A stretch of DNA of 54,812 bases, taken from positions 1 to 54,812 of the forward strand of contig BDTT01000038.1 of NCBI GenBank assembly GCA_002897995.1. The letters are read 5' to 3'. Source of the DNA: a bacterium BMS3Bbin10. GTDB lineage: Bacteria > Pseudomonadota > Alphaproteobacteria > Rhizobiales > Methyloligellaceae. Positions 42,605 to 50,497 of this stretch are shown here, piece after piece (the first letter of the stretch is position 1; each line of letters begins with the position of its first letter). Position numbers and translations under genes: made by a program. The notes under the pieces are model-generated. The model saw nothing but the letters and a program-made list of their open reading frames with translations, searched no databases and had not been told where the DNA came from.

Positions 42605-43780
42605 CTAACTCAGCTCCAGTTGTTTGCGCATTTCATCCATCAGTTCGGGTTTCAGTTCCATGCCAATGCCTGGCTGATCCGCGGGCAAAGTCACATAACC
42701 ATCGGCAATCGGAATGTCGTCGGCGAAGCCGCCATAGGGCGCGAACACGCCGGGATAGGATTCCGACCCGCCGAGCTGGAGCCCCGCCGCCATGTTCAGC
42801 GCCAGCTGGTGCCCGCCATGGGGCAGGAAACGGCGGCGCGGCCAGCCGAGCTTCGACGCTTCCTCCAGGATCACCAGATATTCGGTGAGCCCATAGGCGA
42901 GGGCAGGGTCCGGCTGCACCCAGTCGGTACGGGCGCGCAGGCCGCCAAAACGCAGCAGGTTGTTCATGTCCTGATGGGAGAACAAATTCTCGCCCGTGGC
43001 GATGGGGCCGTCATAACTCTGTACGAGTTCCGCGTTCAGGTGATAGTCGAGCGGATCGCCCGGTTCCTCATACCAGGCGAGGCCGAGCGGCGCGATCGCT
43101 TTGCCGAAGCGAATGGCCTCGTCGAGCGTGAAACGGCCATTGGCATCGACAGCGAGATTTTCCCCCGCGCCCAGCACCTCGATGGCGGCCTCCATGCGCG
43201 CCATGTCTTCCGCCAGCGGGACGGCGCCGACCTTCATTTTGCAGATCTTGTAGCCCTGCTCGCGGTAGCCGCGCATTTCTTCTTGCAGCTTCTCAGGCCC
43301 CTTGCCGGGGGTGTAGTAGCCGCCGCCGGGATAGACGAGCACCTTTTCATCGAAGGCCCCGCCATTGTAGCGCTGCGATAAAATCCGCCAGAGCGGCTGC
43401 CCGGCGATCTTGGCGTGAATGTCCCAGATGGCCATGTCGAGAGCGCCGATGGCGGAGGAACGCTCGCCATGCCCGCCGGGTTTTTCGTTGCTCATGACCG
43501 TGCGCCATACGGTGAGGGGGTCGAGATTTTCTCCCGTTTCATCCAGCAGGGATTTCGGGCCGGCCTGGCGGAGGCGCGGGGCGAAGCGCTCCGCAATCAT
43601 GCCCGGCTGGGCGTAGCGCCCGTTGGAGGAAAAGCCGTAGCCGATGACGGGTTCGCCCTCGCGCACCGCATCCGTCTCGACGGCCACCACATTGGTTGTC
43701 ATCGTCTCGAAGGAAATGAAGGCATTGGCGATCTGCGAGGCGAGAGGAACCGAGGCGTGGCGGATGCTGGTTATTTTCAT
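42605..43780 (-). CDS. Enolase-superfamily dehydratase, D-tartrate dehydratase-like
   Basis: 391 residues. The N-terminal capping domain contains FISFETMTTNVVAVETDAVR, GYGFSSNGRYAQ and SNEKPGGHGERSSAIGALDM, closely resembling D-tartrate dehydratase of Bradyrhizobium (from memory). Barrel residues: the KxK motif K181-x-K183, metal ligands D212 (VDANGRF), E238 (YEEPGDPLDY) and E264 (ATGENLFSHQ), and H321 in PHGGHQ. The spacing equals that of the family. The reaction expected is dehydration of a 2,3-dihydroxy dicarboxylate to an oxo acid. Its place in an operon with Suy and SDH-like genes raises the option of a sulfonated analogue. Confidence 0.82.
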   Translation of the reverse strand: MKITSIRHASVPLASQIANAFISFETMTTNVVAVETDAVREGEPVIGYGFSSNGRYAQPGMIAERFAPRLRQAGPKSLLDETGENLDPLTVWRTVMSNEKPGGHGERSSAIGALDMAIWDIHAKIAGQPLWRILSQRYNGGAFDEKVLVYPGGGYYTPGKGPEKLQEEMRGYREQGYKICKMKVGAVPLAEDMARMEAAIEVLGAGENLAVDANGRFTLDEAIRFGKAIAPLGLAWYEEPGDPLDYHLNAELVQSYDGPIATGENLFSHQDMNNLLRFGGLRARTDWVQPDPALAYGLTEYLVILEEASKLGWPRRRFLPHGGHQLALNMAAGLQLGGSESYPGVFAPYGGFADDIPIADGYVTLPADQPGIGMELKPELMDEMRKQLELS

Positions 43781-43807
43781 TGGCGCAAGAGTTCCCTCAA
43801 ACTACCA

Positions 43808-43903
43808 CCTCATGCTGAGGAAGGCCGCGCAGCGGGCTGTCTCGAAGCATGGGCGAAAATCGCCATCCTTCGAGACGCGGCTGCGCCGCTCCTCAGGATG
43901 AGG
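43808..43903. repeat. Paired REP-like palindromes, copy 3
   Basis: Units cctcatgctgagg...ctcgaagcatg (43808-43851) and catccttcgagacgc...ctcaggatgagg (43864-43903), in the opposite order to copies 1, 2 and 4. It lies between the suyB stop and the enolase-family start, inside the presumed operon. Confidence 0.78.
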
Positions 43904-43931
43904 GTGTGGACTGCAAGCCCGCCCTCTTTTT

Positions 43932-43954
43932 CCCTCCCCCGCAAGGGGGGAGGG
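43932..43954 (-). terminator. Hairpin after suyB
   Basis: ccctccccc and gggggaggg arms close to the suyB stop. No T-run follows on the minus strand, so read-through into the enolase-family gene is likely and the hairpin may only stabilise the 3' end. Confidence 0.4.
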
Positions 43955-43964
43955 GAATTTTTCC

Positions 43965-45140
43965 TCACGCGCTGCGGTAGAGCTTGGTCATGACAAACTC
44001 CCGGTGCCCGAGGGTTTCGGCGCAGGTGTTGCGCCCGTTGGCGGTGCGCCGGATCATCTCGATCAGCGCGTCGCCCGCCGTATCCAGCGTCATTTTGCGT
44101 TTCAGAATGCCGGTCACGTCCAGGTCGATATGTTCCGACATGGTGCGCAGGGTGCGCGGATTGGCGGAGATTTTGATGACGGGCAGGATTGGGTTGCCGA
44201 CGATATTGCCCTGGCCCGTTGGAAATGTATGGACCACATATCCGGCCGCCGCCATCAGCGTCACGCATTCCGCCGCCGCCGATGACGTATCCATATAATA
44301 GAGGCCGGCGCCCTTTGCCGGGGCCTCGGCCGGCTCCAGCACATCGATATAGGTGCATTTGCGCCCGATCTTCTCCAGATTGCCGAGCGCCTTTTCCTCG
44401 ATGGTGGTGAGCCCGCCCTCGATATTGCCCTTGGTCGGCTGGCTGTCGGACAGATCGTCCACCTTATGCGCCTCGATGACATCGTCCTGATAGGCGTTGA
44501 AGGTCTTCATGAATTTCTTGCCCACCTCGGGCGAGACCGCGCGCGCTTCGCAGATATGCTCCGCGCCGGTAATCTCCGATGTCTCGCCGAAACAGCCATA
44601 AATGCCCTTGGGGATCAGCTTGTCATACATGTTGCCGACGGTCGGGCAGGACCCCAGCCCCGTGGTGGTGTCGGACTCGCCGCATTTGGTCGAAACCCAG
44701 AGCTCGGACATGCCGCATTCCTCGCGCAGCAGCTCCGTCGCCCACTGGACATATTCCTGGGCCTTGCGCCCGGCGGCCGCGACCGTCTCCAGATCGCCAT
44801 GCTGCTCGATGGAAAACCCCGATACCGGTTTGCCCGTCTTGGCGATGCCGTCAACAATCGTCTTGGTCCAGTGCGGCTCGATGCCGATGACGATGACGGC
44901 CGCCACGTTCGGATTGGCGCCGGTGCCGATCATGGTGCGGAAATGCAAATCCAGATCCTCGCCGAACTGGAGCCGCCCATAGGCATGGGGCAGCGCCATC
45001 GTGCCCTTGATATTGTTGCCCACCGCCTCGCAGGCGGCGTTCGAGATGTCGTCGACGGGCAGGATGATGACGTGGTTGCGGACCCCGATGCGGCCATTCT
45101 CGCGCCGGTAGCCCATGAATGTGTCGTTGTTACTCGCCAT
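43965..45140 (-). CDS. suyB: (2R)-sulfolactate sulfo-lyase subunit beta
   Basis: 391 residues of the UxaA/altronate dehydratase family. It starts with the family phrase [20 protein letters not shown]. Other SuyB-like stretches: [60 protein letters not shown] (likely iron ligand Cys), [20 protein letters not shown] and [20 protein letters not shown]. With SuyA it eliminates sulfite from (R)-sulfolactate to give pyruvate. The gap after suyA is 11 bp. Confidence 0.92.
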   Translation of the reverse strand: MASNNDTFMGYRRENGRIGVRNHVIILPVDDISNAACEAVGNNIKGTMALPHAYGRLQFGEDLDLHFRTMIGTGANPNVAAVIVIGIEPHWTKTIVDGIAKTGKPVSGFSIEQHGDLETVAAAGRKAQEYVQWATELLREECGMSELWVSTKCGESDTTTGLGSCPTVGNMYDKLIPKGIYGCFGETSEITGAEHICEARAVSPEVGKKFMKTFNAYQDDVIEAHKVDDLSDSQPTKGNIEGGLTTIEEKALGNLEKIGRKCTYIDVLEPAEAPAKGAGLYYMDTSSAAAECVTLMAAAGYVVHTFPTGQGNIVGNPILPVIKISANPRTLRTMSEHIDLDVTGILKRKMTLDTAGDALIEMIRRTANGRNTCAETLGHREFVMTKLYRSA

Positions 45141-45151
45141 GAGCCTTCTCC

Positions 45152-45439
45152 CTACCAGCGCTTCGTTTTGAGATTATGCACGTGAACATGCTCGCCCTTG
45201 GCGGCATTGGCGACCATTTTGCCGATGTCCACGCCATATTTGATGATCGTGTCGCCGTCTTTGAGATCGGTGAGCGCAATCTTGTGCCCGATCGGAATAT
45301 CGTGCCCGGCCTTGAGATTGATGGATGTGTCATCTTCTGTGATGACGCCGAGCATATCGGTGCCGGCCCTGAGCCCCTCGATGACGATGACGCCGACATT
45401 GTCTTTCGGGCTGTGCACGAGAAATTGCGGTTCTGACAT
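45152..45439 (-). CDS. suyA: (2R)-sulfolactate sulfo-lyase subunit alpha
   Basis: 95-residue SAF-domain subunit: [55 protein letters not shown], with a His-rich end ([14 protein letters not shown]) that provides metal ligands in this family. AAGGAG stands 6-7 bases before the ATG. The separate small and large subunits are the Suy arrangement, not the fused altronate dehydratase. Confidence 0.92.
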   Translation of the reverse strand: MSEPQFLVHSPKDNVGVIVIEGLRAGTDMLGVITEDDTSINLKAGHDIPIGHKIALTDLKDGDTIIKYGVDIGKMVANAAKGEHVHVHNLKTKRW

Positions 45440-45485
45440 TTACAACTCCTTTGGTTTCTCAATTCCGTTGTCCGGATAAATCCAC

Positions 45486-46166
45486 TCAGATCAGTTCTTC
45501 GGTCTTGTCGCGGGTCTCGCCGAAGCGCCTGAGCGCCGGGGGTTTCAGACCTTCGTAAAGGCTCTCCACGCGCTCGTTTATTTCAGCGTTGTTGCGCTCG
45601 AACAGCGAGTTTCCATGAATGTCGCTCTCCACCAGCAGCGGCCCGAAATTTTCCAGCTCCAAAATCCACATGGCCTGCGCGATGCCGAGTTCGTCGAGCC
45701 AGTTGACGGCCCTGACATGTTTGATGCCGCGCCCCAGCAATGCGCCTGTCCCGTATCCGACCGTGGTGAGATAGACCGCCCCCGCCGGCACGAACAGTTC
45801 GTCATAATGTTTCTGGCTCATGCCGCCCTTGCCGATGATAACCCTGGCGCCGGTTTCGGCGAACCAGCGTTTGAGATATTTGGCGAAACGGAAGCTCGCC
45901 GTCGCGGTCACCGCGCCCACATTGTAGCTGCCGTCGTCATTGCAGGCGGCGGCCGGCGCGCAGTGGAAATTCACATTCGACAAATTCGCGAAATCGACCG
46001 GAGGGGTTTCGCCGTCATTCAGAATTTTCTCGTAGACTCGCTCGCGCGCGGTGTAGATCACCCCGTCCAGAAAGACCACCGATCCAATCTCCAGCGCGGC
46101 GATATCCTCATCGCTGACCGGCGTCTGTAGTCTCACCTGCTTCAATTTGTCCGCGCGTTCACCCAT
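45486..46166 (-). CDS. Class I fumarase / L-tartrate dehydratase beta subunit-like
   Basis: 226 residues of the fumarase C-terminal swivel domain: VRLQTPVSDEDIAALEIGSV, VIYTARERVYEKILNDGETP, RVIIGKGGMSQKHYDELFVP and the C-terminal ILELENFGPLLVESDIHGNS. It works with the adjacent iron-sulfur alpha subunit. FumA/B-like hydration of fumarate, dehydration of tartrate, or the same chemistry on an analogue is possible. It starts 12 bp after the alpha stop. Confidence 0.88.
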   Translation of the reverse strand: MGERADKLKQVRLQTPVSDEDIAALEIGSVVFLDGVIYTARERVYEKILNDGETPPVDFANLSNVNFHCAPAAACNDDGSYNVGAVTATASFRFAKYLKRWFAETGARVIIGKGGMSQKHYDELFVPAGAVYLTTVGYGTGALLGRGIKHVRAVNWLDELGIAQAMWILELENFGPLLVESDIHGNSLFERNNAEINERVESLYEGLKPPALRRFGETRDKTEELI

Positions 46167-46178
46167 GATCCCTCTCCC

Positions 46179-47171
46179 TTACTCCGCCGCCCCGGCAACC
46201 GCGCCCGCGCCGCCATCCCAGCCGACGGAGTTTCGCCGCATATAGGGCGTGAACCATTGCGGGTCGGTGCGGTACTCGACCGACCCATCGCCGTGAAGCC
46301 GCGCCGTCGCGCGCCGCGAGGACAGGCAGAAGCAATGCACGGACATGGGCATGCCGCCGGTGTGGGTATAGCCGACCTCGATGTTGCAGCCGACGACGGT
46401 GGAGGTTCCTTTAAAACCCATGGCGCCGAGGCCGGTCCGGTTGCCGAGCTCCTGCAACTCGCCTTCGAGTTTTGCGACTTCGGCCTGAGGATGGTTTGAG
46501 CCGACCGTTCTCAGGCACGCCGCCTGCTTGCCGAGCATCATGCAGGTGTCTTTCGAACCGCCCAGCCCGACGCCGACAATGGCCGGCTGGCAGGCGAGGC
46601 CGCGCTTGCCGAAGGCGAGCAGCACATCAAGGAAAAAGCGCTTGATGCCGTCAATCCCGTCGCCGGGGAACAGCATCCGGTAGTCGGACCCGAACAGCCC
46701 GCCCTTATGCACGGTGGTGATGTCAATCCAGTCCGCGTCCGGCTCGAAGGAATATTCGATCTCCGGCGCGTTCATGCCCACATTATTGTTGTTGTCCTGG
46801 CGGGTTATGGGATGCACGCGGTTGGGGCGCAGCGGAATATCGTGGGTGGCCTGCGCGGTGGCCCGGCGCAAACGGTGTTCAAGCTCCACAAAACCGCCCT
46901 CAAGGCGCGCCTCGTTGCCGGATTTCACATAGTAGCGCGGCAATCCTGAATCCGCGCACATGGGCCTGCGGTCCTCGCTGGCGGCCTGCCAGTTTTCAAG
47001 CATCGCTTCGAGAACGAAGGCGGACAGATCGCCCTTTTCGGTATCGATCATGGCGCGGATGCCGGAGAGGTAGTCTTCCGGGATATCTATGGCCGCGTTC
47101 GACATGATCCGGTTCGCGGCCTGCTCGATTGCGTCGGCTCTGATCATCTTGCCTTGCTCCTGGTCCTTCAT
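46179..47171 (-). CDS. Class I fumarase / L-tartrate dehydratase alpha subunit-like
   Basis: 330 residues, [4Fe-4S] hydro-lyase. Cluster cysteines are expected in RPMCADSGLPRYYVKSG, GGSKDTCMMLGKQAACLR and SVHCFCLSSRRATARLHGDG. THDIPLRPNRVHPITRQDN is the family active-site region. A start at 47171 overlaps the upstream flavoprotein by 4 bp; an ATG at 47147 is also possible. The two-subunit form contrasts with the single-chain FumA of enterobacteria. Oxygen-sensitive cluster expected. Confidence 0.88.
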   Translation of the reverse strand: MKDQEQGKMIRADAIEQAANRIMSNAAIDIPEDYLSGIRAMIDTEKGDLSAFVLEAMLENWQAASEDRRPMCADSGLPRYYVKSGNEARLEGGFVELEHRLRRATAQATHDIPLRPNRVHPITRQDNNNNVGMNAPEIEYSFEPDADWIDITTVHKGGLFGSDYRMLFPGDGIDGIKRFFLDVLLAFGKRGLACQPAIVGVGLGGSKDTCMMLGKQAACLRTVGSNHPQAEVAKLEGELQELGNRTGLGAMGFKGTSTVVGCNIEVGYTHTGGMPMSVHCFCLSSRRATARLHGDGSVEYRTDPQWFTPYMRRNSVGWDGGAGAVAGAAE

Positions 47172-48934
47172 TCCGCTGCCTGGGGCGGCGGCGGCATTTC
47201 AGGCGGCGCGCCGGCTTCCCCCTCGATCAGCGAATCGCCGGGCTTGACGATGGTGAACTCGACGGCGCGCGATCCGGTCTTCAGCTCGCCCGACGGGCTC
47301 ATTTCGATGGTGGTGTAACGCGTCGTCTCCAGCTCACCCATATCGGGAAAGTCGGAGCGGTAATGCGCCCCGCGCGAATCCTCGCGAGCGAGCGAGGCTT
47401 GCGCAATCACCTTCGACACCAGAATCTGGTTCTCCAGATTGAGCCAGTCATGCCAGGTGAGGTTAAAACGCCTTGTCGAATCCGCAAGCCCCGCGCGGGC
47501 ATGCCGCTCGCCCAGATCGTCCAGCCCGGCGAGGCACTCGGTCAGCAGCTTTTTGTCGCGGACGATGCCGGCCTTGTCCCACATGAGATCGAGCAGGCTC
47601 TCGCGGATCACATTGAGGTCGCCCGGCGTTTGGCTAAAGGGTTTCAGGCAGCGCGCGACTTCGCGCTCCACGACGCCTGCGTCCGGCTCGCGCCAGTCCG
47701 CGCCCTTTGCAATCGCCTCAGCCATGGCTTCCCCGGCGACGCCGCCGAATACGGTTGAATTGGCGACGCCATTGCCGCCGAGCCGGTTGGCGCCGTGCAC
47801 GCCGCCGGAATCCTCACCCGCCACGAAAAGCCCCTCGAGCGCCGTGCGGCAATCGGTTTCGAAGGCGATACCGCCCATCATATAATGCGCGGTGGGCAGC
47901 ACCTCGACATTGCCCCCCGCCAGATCGAAGCCGCAATCGGCGCAGCGCTTCACCATGCCCTTGAACTGTTTCGCGACCTTCTCCGGGCCCAGATGCGCCA
48001 TGCGGATATGGACGCCGCCGTTTGGGGTGCCGCGCCCGGCGCGCACCTCTTCGTACACCGCGCGCGAGACGATATCGCGGGTCGCGCGCTCGCCATGGGG
48101 ATGATAGTCGAACATGAAGCGTTCGCCAGCGCCGTTGAGCAGATAGCCGCCCGAACCGCGCAGGCCCTCTTCCAGAATTGTGCCGGTCATGCGCGTGTCG
48201 TTGCCGGCGAGAATGCCGGTCGGGTGGAACTGCACCATCTCCATGTCGCGAAGCGTCAGCCCGGCGCGCAGGCCCATGGCCATGCCGTCGCATGATTTGT
48301 CACCCGAAGGAGTGTGATAGCGGTACATGGAGGGGCCCCCGCCCGCCCCAAGCAGAACCGTTTTCGCCTGCACGAGACGGAAGGTTCCATCGTGCATATC
48401 GATGAGCAGGACAGCGGCGATCCCGGAGCCGTCTTTCGCCGGTATGAAGGCCACGGCGCGGTGTTCCTCAAGGCGGTGGATGTCGCGCGCCCAGACCTGC
48501 TCGGCCAGGCGGTTGATGATCTCGATGCCGGTCAGGTCGCCCTTATGCGCCGTGCGGTCGAAGCTCTGGCCCGCAAAGGCCTTCTGGTGCAGCGACCCGT
48601 CCGGGTTGCGGTCGAAATAGCATCCCATTTCATTTTCAAGCTCATGGATGCGTTTCACCGCGCCATTGACGAGCGCCCAGGCCAGATCCTGGTGGGGCAG
48701 CCATTTGCCGCCCACAATGGTGTCCATGAAATGGCGCTCGATGGAGTCGCCCTCCGACAGCGCCACATTGAACCCGCCCTGCACCATGCGCGTGCAGCCG
48801 GACTTGCCGACCAGGCCCTTCACCGCGATGGTCACATCGAGATCGGGATTGGCCTTTTTGGCATAGAGCGCGGCGAATAGTCCGGCGCCGCCCGAACCGA
48901 TGATGAGGATGTCCGTCCGATGCGTTTTTATCAT
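47168..48934 (-). CDS. Succinate dehydrogenase/fumarate reductase-like flavoprotein
   Basis: 588 residues. FAD-binding TDILIIGSGGAGLFAALYA; GKSGCTRMVQGGFN is the loop that in SdhA/FrdA carries the covalent-FAD His (SHTVxAQGG), but here that position is Cys47. Active-site residues are kept: VQFHPTGILAG, GERATRDIVSRAVYEE (catalytic Arg), HYMMGGIAFETD and GGVHGANRLGGNGVANS. So it is a dicarboxylate-type dehydrogenase or reductase, probably with non-covalent FAD. The C-terminus ends in a Pro-rich tail. It forms a complex with the iron-sulfur subunit and two membrane anchors encoded just upstream. Confidence 0.88.
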   Translation of the reverse strand: MIKTHRTDILIIGSGGAGLFAALYAKKANPDLDVTIAVKGLVGKSGCTRMVQGGFNVALSEGDSIERHFMDTIVGGKWLPHQDLAWALVNGAVKRIHELENEMGCYFDRNPDGSLHQKAFAGQSFDRTAHKGDLTGIEIINRLAEQVWARDIHRLEEHRAVAFIPAKDGSGIAAVLLIDMHDGTFRLVQAKTVLLGAGGGPSMYRYHTPSGDKSCDGMAMGLRAGLTLRDMEMVQFHPTGILAGNDTRMTGTILEEGLRGSGGYLLNGAGERFMFDYHPHGERATRDIVSRAVYEEVRAGRGTPNGGVHIRMAHLGPEKVAKQFKGMVKRCADCGFDLAGGNVEVLPTAHYMMGGIAFETDCRTALEGLFVAGEDSGGVHGANRLGGNGVANSTVFGGVAGEAMAEAIAKGADWREPDAGVVEREVARCLKPFSQTPGDLNVIRESLLDLMWDKAGIVRDKKLLTECLAGLDDLGERHARAGLADSTRRFNLTWHDWLNLENQILVSKVIAQASLAREDSRGAHYRSDFPDMGELETTRYTTIEMSPSGELKTGSRAVEFTIVKPGDSLIEGEAGAPPEMPPPPQAAE

Positions 48935-49288
48935 TCAGAACGCCTTCATCAGAAACAGGACGCCAACGCCCAGACCAAAAGCAAGGGCGAGCGCGATCCA
49001 CAGGCTCTGCGCGCGGGTCAGCCCGAAGAACTCAACCGCCAGCAGCCGCAGACCGCCGGCGAAATGGACAGACAGCGTGGAAACCAGAAGCGCTTCGGAA
49101 ATCTTCACCCATGGCTGGTTGGTCCAGTCTATGAGGCCGGTGAAACTCTCGGCTTCAAGCGCGAGACCAAGGACCAGGAAATGCATCGGCAGGAACGCCG
49201 CCAGCGCCAGCCCGGACAGCCGGTGTATGAGCGCCGCCACGAAGCCTGGATGCGCGCGCGAGGCGCGTGCGATGCCGGAGACGCTCAT
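48935..49288 (-). CDS. SDH-like cytochrome b/membrane anchor subunit (SdhC-like)
   Basis: 117 residues from the ATG at 49288 (4-bp overlap with the upstream gene); the longer frame is a shadow. FVAALIHRLSGLALAAFLPM has the HRxSG quinone/heme motif of SdhC. Two further helices follow (VSTLSVHFAGGLRLLAVEFF and IALALAFGLGVGVLFLM). The His in SVHFAGG is a candidate heme ligand. Confidence 0.82.
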   Translation of the reverse strand: MSVSGIARASRAHPGFVAALIHRLSGLALAAFLPMHFLVLGLALEAESFTGLIDWTNQPWVKISEALLVSTLSVHFAGGLRLLAVEFFGLTRAQSLWIALALAFGLGVGVLFLMKAF

Positions 49289-49614
49289 GCCCACACCACC
49301 GCGTAAACGGCGCGCGCGCCCAGTACCAGCAGAAGCGCAATCAGGCCATGGCCAAGCCCGGTGGCGGCGCGGCGCCCGAGCGGCGTCCATTCCCGCAGCA
49401 CCGTCTGTACGCCAATGCCCGCATGGATCGCGGCGGCAAGGACGAACAGGCCGTAAAACGCGGCCCACAAGAGGCTTCCGCGCGTGCGCGACAAGATTTC
49501 CTCCGCCGACAGTCCGCCCTGGATAGCCCAGATGATGACCGCCAGATGGATGATGACCAGCGGCACGAGAGCCATCGCCGTGCCCCGTTGCAGAAGATAG
49601 GACAGCGGGGTCAT
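49285..49614 (-). CDS. SDH-like membrane anchor subunit (SdhD-like)
   Basis: 109 residues, three hydrophobic helices: MALVPLVIIHLAVIIWAIQ, SLLWAAFYGLFVLAAAIHAG and TGLGHGLIALLLVLGARAVY. The N-terminal LSYLLQRGTAMALVPLVIIH is SdhD/FrdC-like and conserved His residues are positioned for heme or quinone. It is separated from the iron-sulfur gene by a 150-bp repeat-containing gap. Confidence 0.8.
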   Translation of the reverse strand: MTPLSYLLQRGTAMALVPLVIIHLAVIIWAIQGGLSAEEILSRTRGSLLWAAFYGLFVLAAAIHAGIGVQTVLREWTPLGRRAATGLGHGLIALLLVLGARAVYAVVWA

Positions 49615-49635
49615 CGGCCGCTCCCGGTCCGCGGC

Positions 49636-49744
49636 GCATGCTTCGAGACGCGCGGGCTTGCACCCCCGCCCCTCGGCATGAGGTCGCGGAGAAATGGCTC
49701 AAACCTCATCTCGAGGAGACGCGTCGGCGCCGTCTCGAAGGATG
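49636..49744. repeat. Paired REP-like palindromes, copy 4
   Basis: Units gcatgcttcgagacgcg...cggcatgagg (49636-49683) and cctcatctcgaggag...gtctcgaaggatg (49704-49744), same order as copies 1 and 2. It lies inside the SDH-like operon, between the iron-sulfur and anchor genes, where a hairpin could adjust the ratio of subunits. Confidence 0.78.
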
Positions 49745-49768
49745 GGCATTCTGCTATTGTTGAGCCGG

Positions 49769-50497
49769 TCATTTGAGCTCTCCCCTGAGCTTGGCCTTCA
49801 GGGTCTCGCGCTTCAGCCCGGCGATGGAGAATGTGGGGTTCAGGGAAACCGGGCAATGTTCCGCGCAGGACTGGTGCGTGTGGCAGTTGTGGCAGCCCCC
49901 GCCCGAGACCACGGCCCGCAGGATGCCGTTGCGGTCTCCGTCGCGCACATCGTTCCAGGCCGCCCAGGCCCGGTTGAGCGCGGCCGGCCCCAGATAATCC
50001 TCGCGCCAGGAAACGAGATCGCAGGCCGCATGGCAGACGCCGCAATTGATGCATTCGATGGCGTCGCTGGCGGCTATGCGGTGTTTTTCGCCAGGAGAGA
50101 CAGCGGCCATCTCGTCGCGCGGCCCATCGCCGGGGACAAAGCGCCCGCGCGCCGCCTGCCACTTTTCGAAGAAGGGCGTCATGTCGGTCACCAGATCGCG
50201 GATAACCGGAAGATTGGCCAGCGGCGCGAGGGAGAGTTTCCCGCGCCTGACGACGCGGGACACATGGGTGCGGCAGGTCCAGCGCGGCCGGCCATTCACT
50301 GTCATGGCGCAGGAGCCGCAGACGCCGACGCGGCAGGCGAAACGATAGGCGAGCGCAGCGTCGAGATGGCGCTGGATGTAGGTCACCACGTCGAGCACGG
50401 TCTGGTTTTCGCGCTCCGGCACCTCGAAGCGCTGGGTGCGGCCGCTCTCGCCGCCGCGCCAGATGTCGACCTTCAGAACGCGTTCGGGGGGGCTCAT
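49769..50497 (-). CDS. SDH/fumarate reductase-like iron-sulfur subunit
   Basis: 242 residues. [2Fe-2S] cluster: FACRVGVCGSCAMTVNGRP...C (the SdhB pattern CRxGxCGSC). [4Fe-4S] and [3Fe-4S] clusters: CINCGVCHAAC and GCHNCHTHQSCAEHCPVSLN. It carries electrons from the flavoprotein to the quinone in the membrane. Its start overlaps the regulator gene by 4 bp, so regulator and enzyme are co-translated. Confidence 0.9.
   Translation of the reverse strand: MSPPERVLKVDIWRGGESGRTQRFEVPERENQTVLDVVTYIQRHLDAALAYRFACRVGVCGSCAMTVNGRPRWTCRTHVSRVVRRGKLSLAPLANLPVIRDLVTDMTPFFEKWQAARGRFVPGDGPRDEMAAVSPGEKHRIAASDAIECINCGVCHAACDLVSWREDYLGPAALNRAWAAWNDVRDGDRNGILRAVVSGGGCHNCHTHQSCAEHCPVSLNPTFSIAGLKRETLKAKLRGELK

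Noticed and set aside
41750-43381. 543-codon plus-strand frame opposite slcC and the enolase-family gene
   Set aside because: Antisense shadow produced by GC-rich codon use; both minus-strand genes show full catalytic motifs.
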